Assembly (NCBI GenBank): GCA_030674185.1
Contig: JAPXFY010005155.1
Span: 1 to 15,758 of the forward strand
Direction: 5' to 3'
DNA from: Monoplex corrugatus
Taxonomy: Eukaryota; Mollusca; Gastropoda; Littorinimorpha; Ranellidae
DNA: 15,758 bases
Shown here: positions 14,231-15,758 of the stretch, in pieces
Numbering within the stretch: position 1 is the first letter of the stretch
Layout: each line of letters begins with the position of its first letter
Program-made: the position numbers and the translations under genes
The notes under the pieces: generated by a model
Databases searched by the model: none
What the model saw: only the letters and a program-made list of their open reading frames with translations
What the model was told of the DNA's origin: nothing

Positions 14231-15758
14231 TGACGACTGGCTGGGAAAAAGTCCCACCACATACATAGGAAGAAAAATATTTATTTCGGAATTGCTTAGC
14301 AAATGTTCCCACCGCATACTAGGAAAAAAAATAATATTTCGGCAACTGGCAGTGGTAAATTTCCCACCAAAATACATAAAGAAAAATACTGATTTCGGCA
14401 ACTGGCAGTGGTATATGTCCACCACATACATAGGAAGAAAATACATATTTTTGGCAACTGGGGTATGGGATATGTCCAAGGGGCCCCAAAAAATAGGGAA
14501 GAAAAATACTTATTTCGGCAATGGGGTGGTATATGTCCACCACATACAAGGAAAAAAATACATAATTCGGCAACTGGCTATGTATAGTCCCAGACATAGG
14601 AAGAAAAAAATATGATTCGGCAAAAGGCAGTGGATATGTCCCCCCCATACAAGGAAGAAAAATACATATTTCGGGAACTGGTTTTGGTATATATCCCACC
14701 ACATACAAGGGAAGAAAAAATATGATTTCGGCAAATGGCTAGGTATATGTCCCAGACATAGGAAAAAAATACTTATTTCGGCAACTGGCAGTGGTATAGT
14801 CCCCCCCACTACATAGGAAAAAAAAATACATATTTTGGCAACGGGGTATAGTATATATCCCCCAAACATACATAGGGAAAAAAATACTGATTTCGGCAAC
14901 TGGCTAAGATTATCCCACCACATACATAGGAAGGAAAAAAAACTGATTTCGGGAACTGGCTAGGTATATGTCCCACAAAAAAGAAGAAAAAAAACTGATT
15001 TCGGAACTCTAAGGGATAGTCACACCGCACAAAAGGAAAAAAAAAAAAAATACTTCCTTCGTCAACTGACGGTGGTATATGTCCCACCACAACATGGAAG
15101 AAAATACTATTTCGGCAATTGGCAGTATATAATTTTGTCCCACCACAACATAGGAAGAAAAGTATTATTCGGCAATTGGCGTGATATAATTAGTCCCACC
15201 ACATACAAGGGAAGAAAAGTACTTATTCGGCAATTGCAGGATATAATTTGTCCCACCACATAAAAGGGAAAAGTACTTTTTCGGGAAATTGGGCAGTGAT
15301 ATAATTATGTCCCCCCCCACATACATAGAAGAAAAGTACTTTTTTTGGCAATTGGGATGATATAATTATTCCCACCACATACATAAAGAAAAGTACTTAT
15401 TTCGGCAAATTGCAGTGATAAAATTATGTCCCACCCCATAAAAGGGAAAAAAAGTACTTTTTTCGGGAATTTGGGATTTTTAATTAGTCCCACCACATAC
15501 TTAGGAAAAAATACTTATTTCGGCAATTTTGGGGTGATATAATTATGTCCCACCAATATAAGGAAGAAAAATACGGATTCGGCAATTGGGAGTATATAAT
15601 TATGTCCCCCCACATACATAGGAAAAAAATACTGATTTTGGCAATGGCAGTGATTAATTTTGTCCCCCCCACTCATAGGAAGAAAAGTACTTTTTTCGGC
15701 AATTGGGAGTGAATAATTATGTCCACCCAAATAGGAAGAAAATACTGATTCGGCAACT
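14231..15758. repeat. Minisatellite of about 27 units of 50-60 bp
   Basis: Each unit follows the order TCCCACCACATACATAGGAA, then GAAAAATACT, then TATTTCGGCAACTGGCAGTG, then a TATATG link. Unit starts (the CCC) fall near 14253, 14308, 14363, 14419, 14473, 14537, 14589, 14640 and so on at similar spacing to 15721. The array is cut by the window end, so its full length is unknown. From about 15110 the link becomes GTGATATAATTATGTCCC and AATACT is often AAGTACT, giving slightly longer units. Many differences between units are single-base gaps or homopolymer changes. A 57-bp unit is 19 codons, which explains the open frames on both strands; I treat the array as non-coding. Confidence 0.92.

Noticed and set aside
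14231..15758. CRISPR array
   Set aside because: Periodicity of 50-60 bp suggested it briefly, but the whole unit is repeated with no unique spacers and the context is eukaryotic. It is a minisatellite.
1..15758. tRNA, rRNA or other structured RNA genes
   Set aside because: I looked for cloverleaf-like arms, GGTTCGA-type boxes and conserved rRNA segments on both strands and found none I could support by eye.
1..15758. A complete novel gene system such as a defence or biosynthetic cluster
   Set aside because: No cluster of intact ORFs exists. The only protein-like signals are decayed mobile-element fragments, so the unusual content lies in repeat architecture.

Overview
This window looks like repeat-dominated nuclear DNA from a multicellular animal. 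I see no intact protein-coding gene, no rRNA or tRNA, and no bacterial features such as operons, Shine-Dalgarno sites or compact coding. A large share of the window is simple-sequence DNA: GA/CT, CA/TG, GAT, GAA and ATTTT tracts, plus long homopolymers. The rest is AT-rich spacer with fragments of dispersed repeats. The remnants of an RTE-like non-LTR retrotransposon, the very dense microsatellites and the repeated TTAACCCTTT motif would suit a repeat-rich invertebrate such as a mollusc or other lophotrochozoan. That taxonomic guess is weak. Many repeat copies differ mainly by 1-base indels and homopolymer length, so the sequence may be an unpolished long-read assembly. Reading frames should be trusted little.

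Layout. 1-2250: a purine-rich GAGACA/GA block (143-1290) faces a pyrimidine CT block (1369-1726), followed by spacer and a CA tract ending in GCGC. 2370-3310: a direct repeat pair brackets a minus-strand retrotransposon tail (about 2444-2690), followed by the first copy of dispersed repeat A (2936-3300). 3308-4490: GAT-rich DNA holding two copies of a module built as (GAT)n, a core of about 220-260 bp, then (CA)n, with a three-copy higher-order repeat between them. 4490-6560: CA, CT, GA and TG tracts in a roughly mirror-complementary order, with a GCGC block at 6111. 6561-7810: unassigned DNA, then the best protein-level signal of the window, a decayed C-terminal end of a non-LTR retrotransposon reverse-transcriptase ORF (about 7123-7608) with its final part repeated at 7611-7800. 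8030-9455: more compound CA/GA/TG/CT tracts. 9456-11640: T-, A-, C- and G-runs, with one short stretch (10340-10515) that resembles part of a dUTPase-type fold, weakly. 11640-12560: GAA and CA tracts. 12685-13079: four tandem imperfect palindromes bounded by TTAACCCTTT. 13297-13705: second copy of repeat A. 14231 to the window end: a minisatellite of about 27 units of 50-60 bp that runs off the edge.

Nothing here acts together as a pathway. The parts that may be under-described are the repeat architectures: retrotransposon tails that appear to seed GAT microsatellites, the GAT-core-CA modules, the palindromic TTAACCCTTT array, and a minisatellite with a subfamily switch and short higher-order periodicity.
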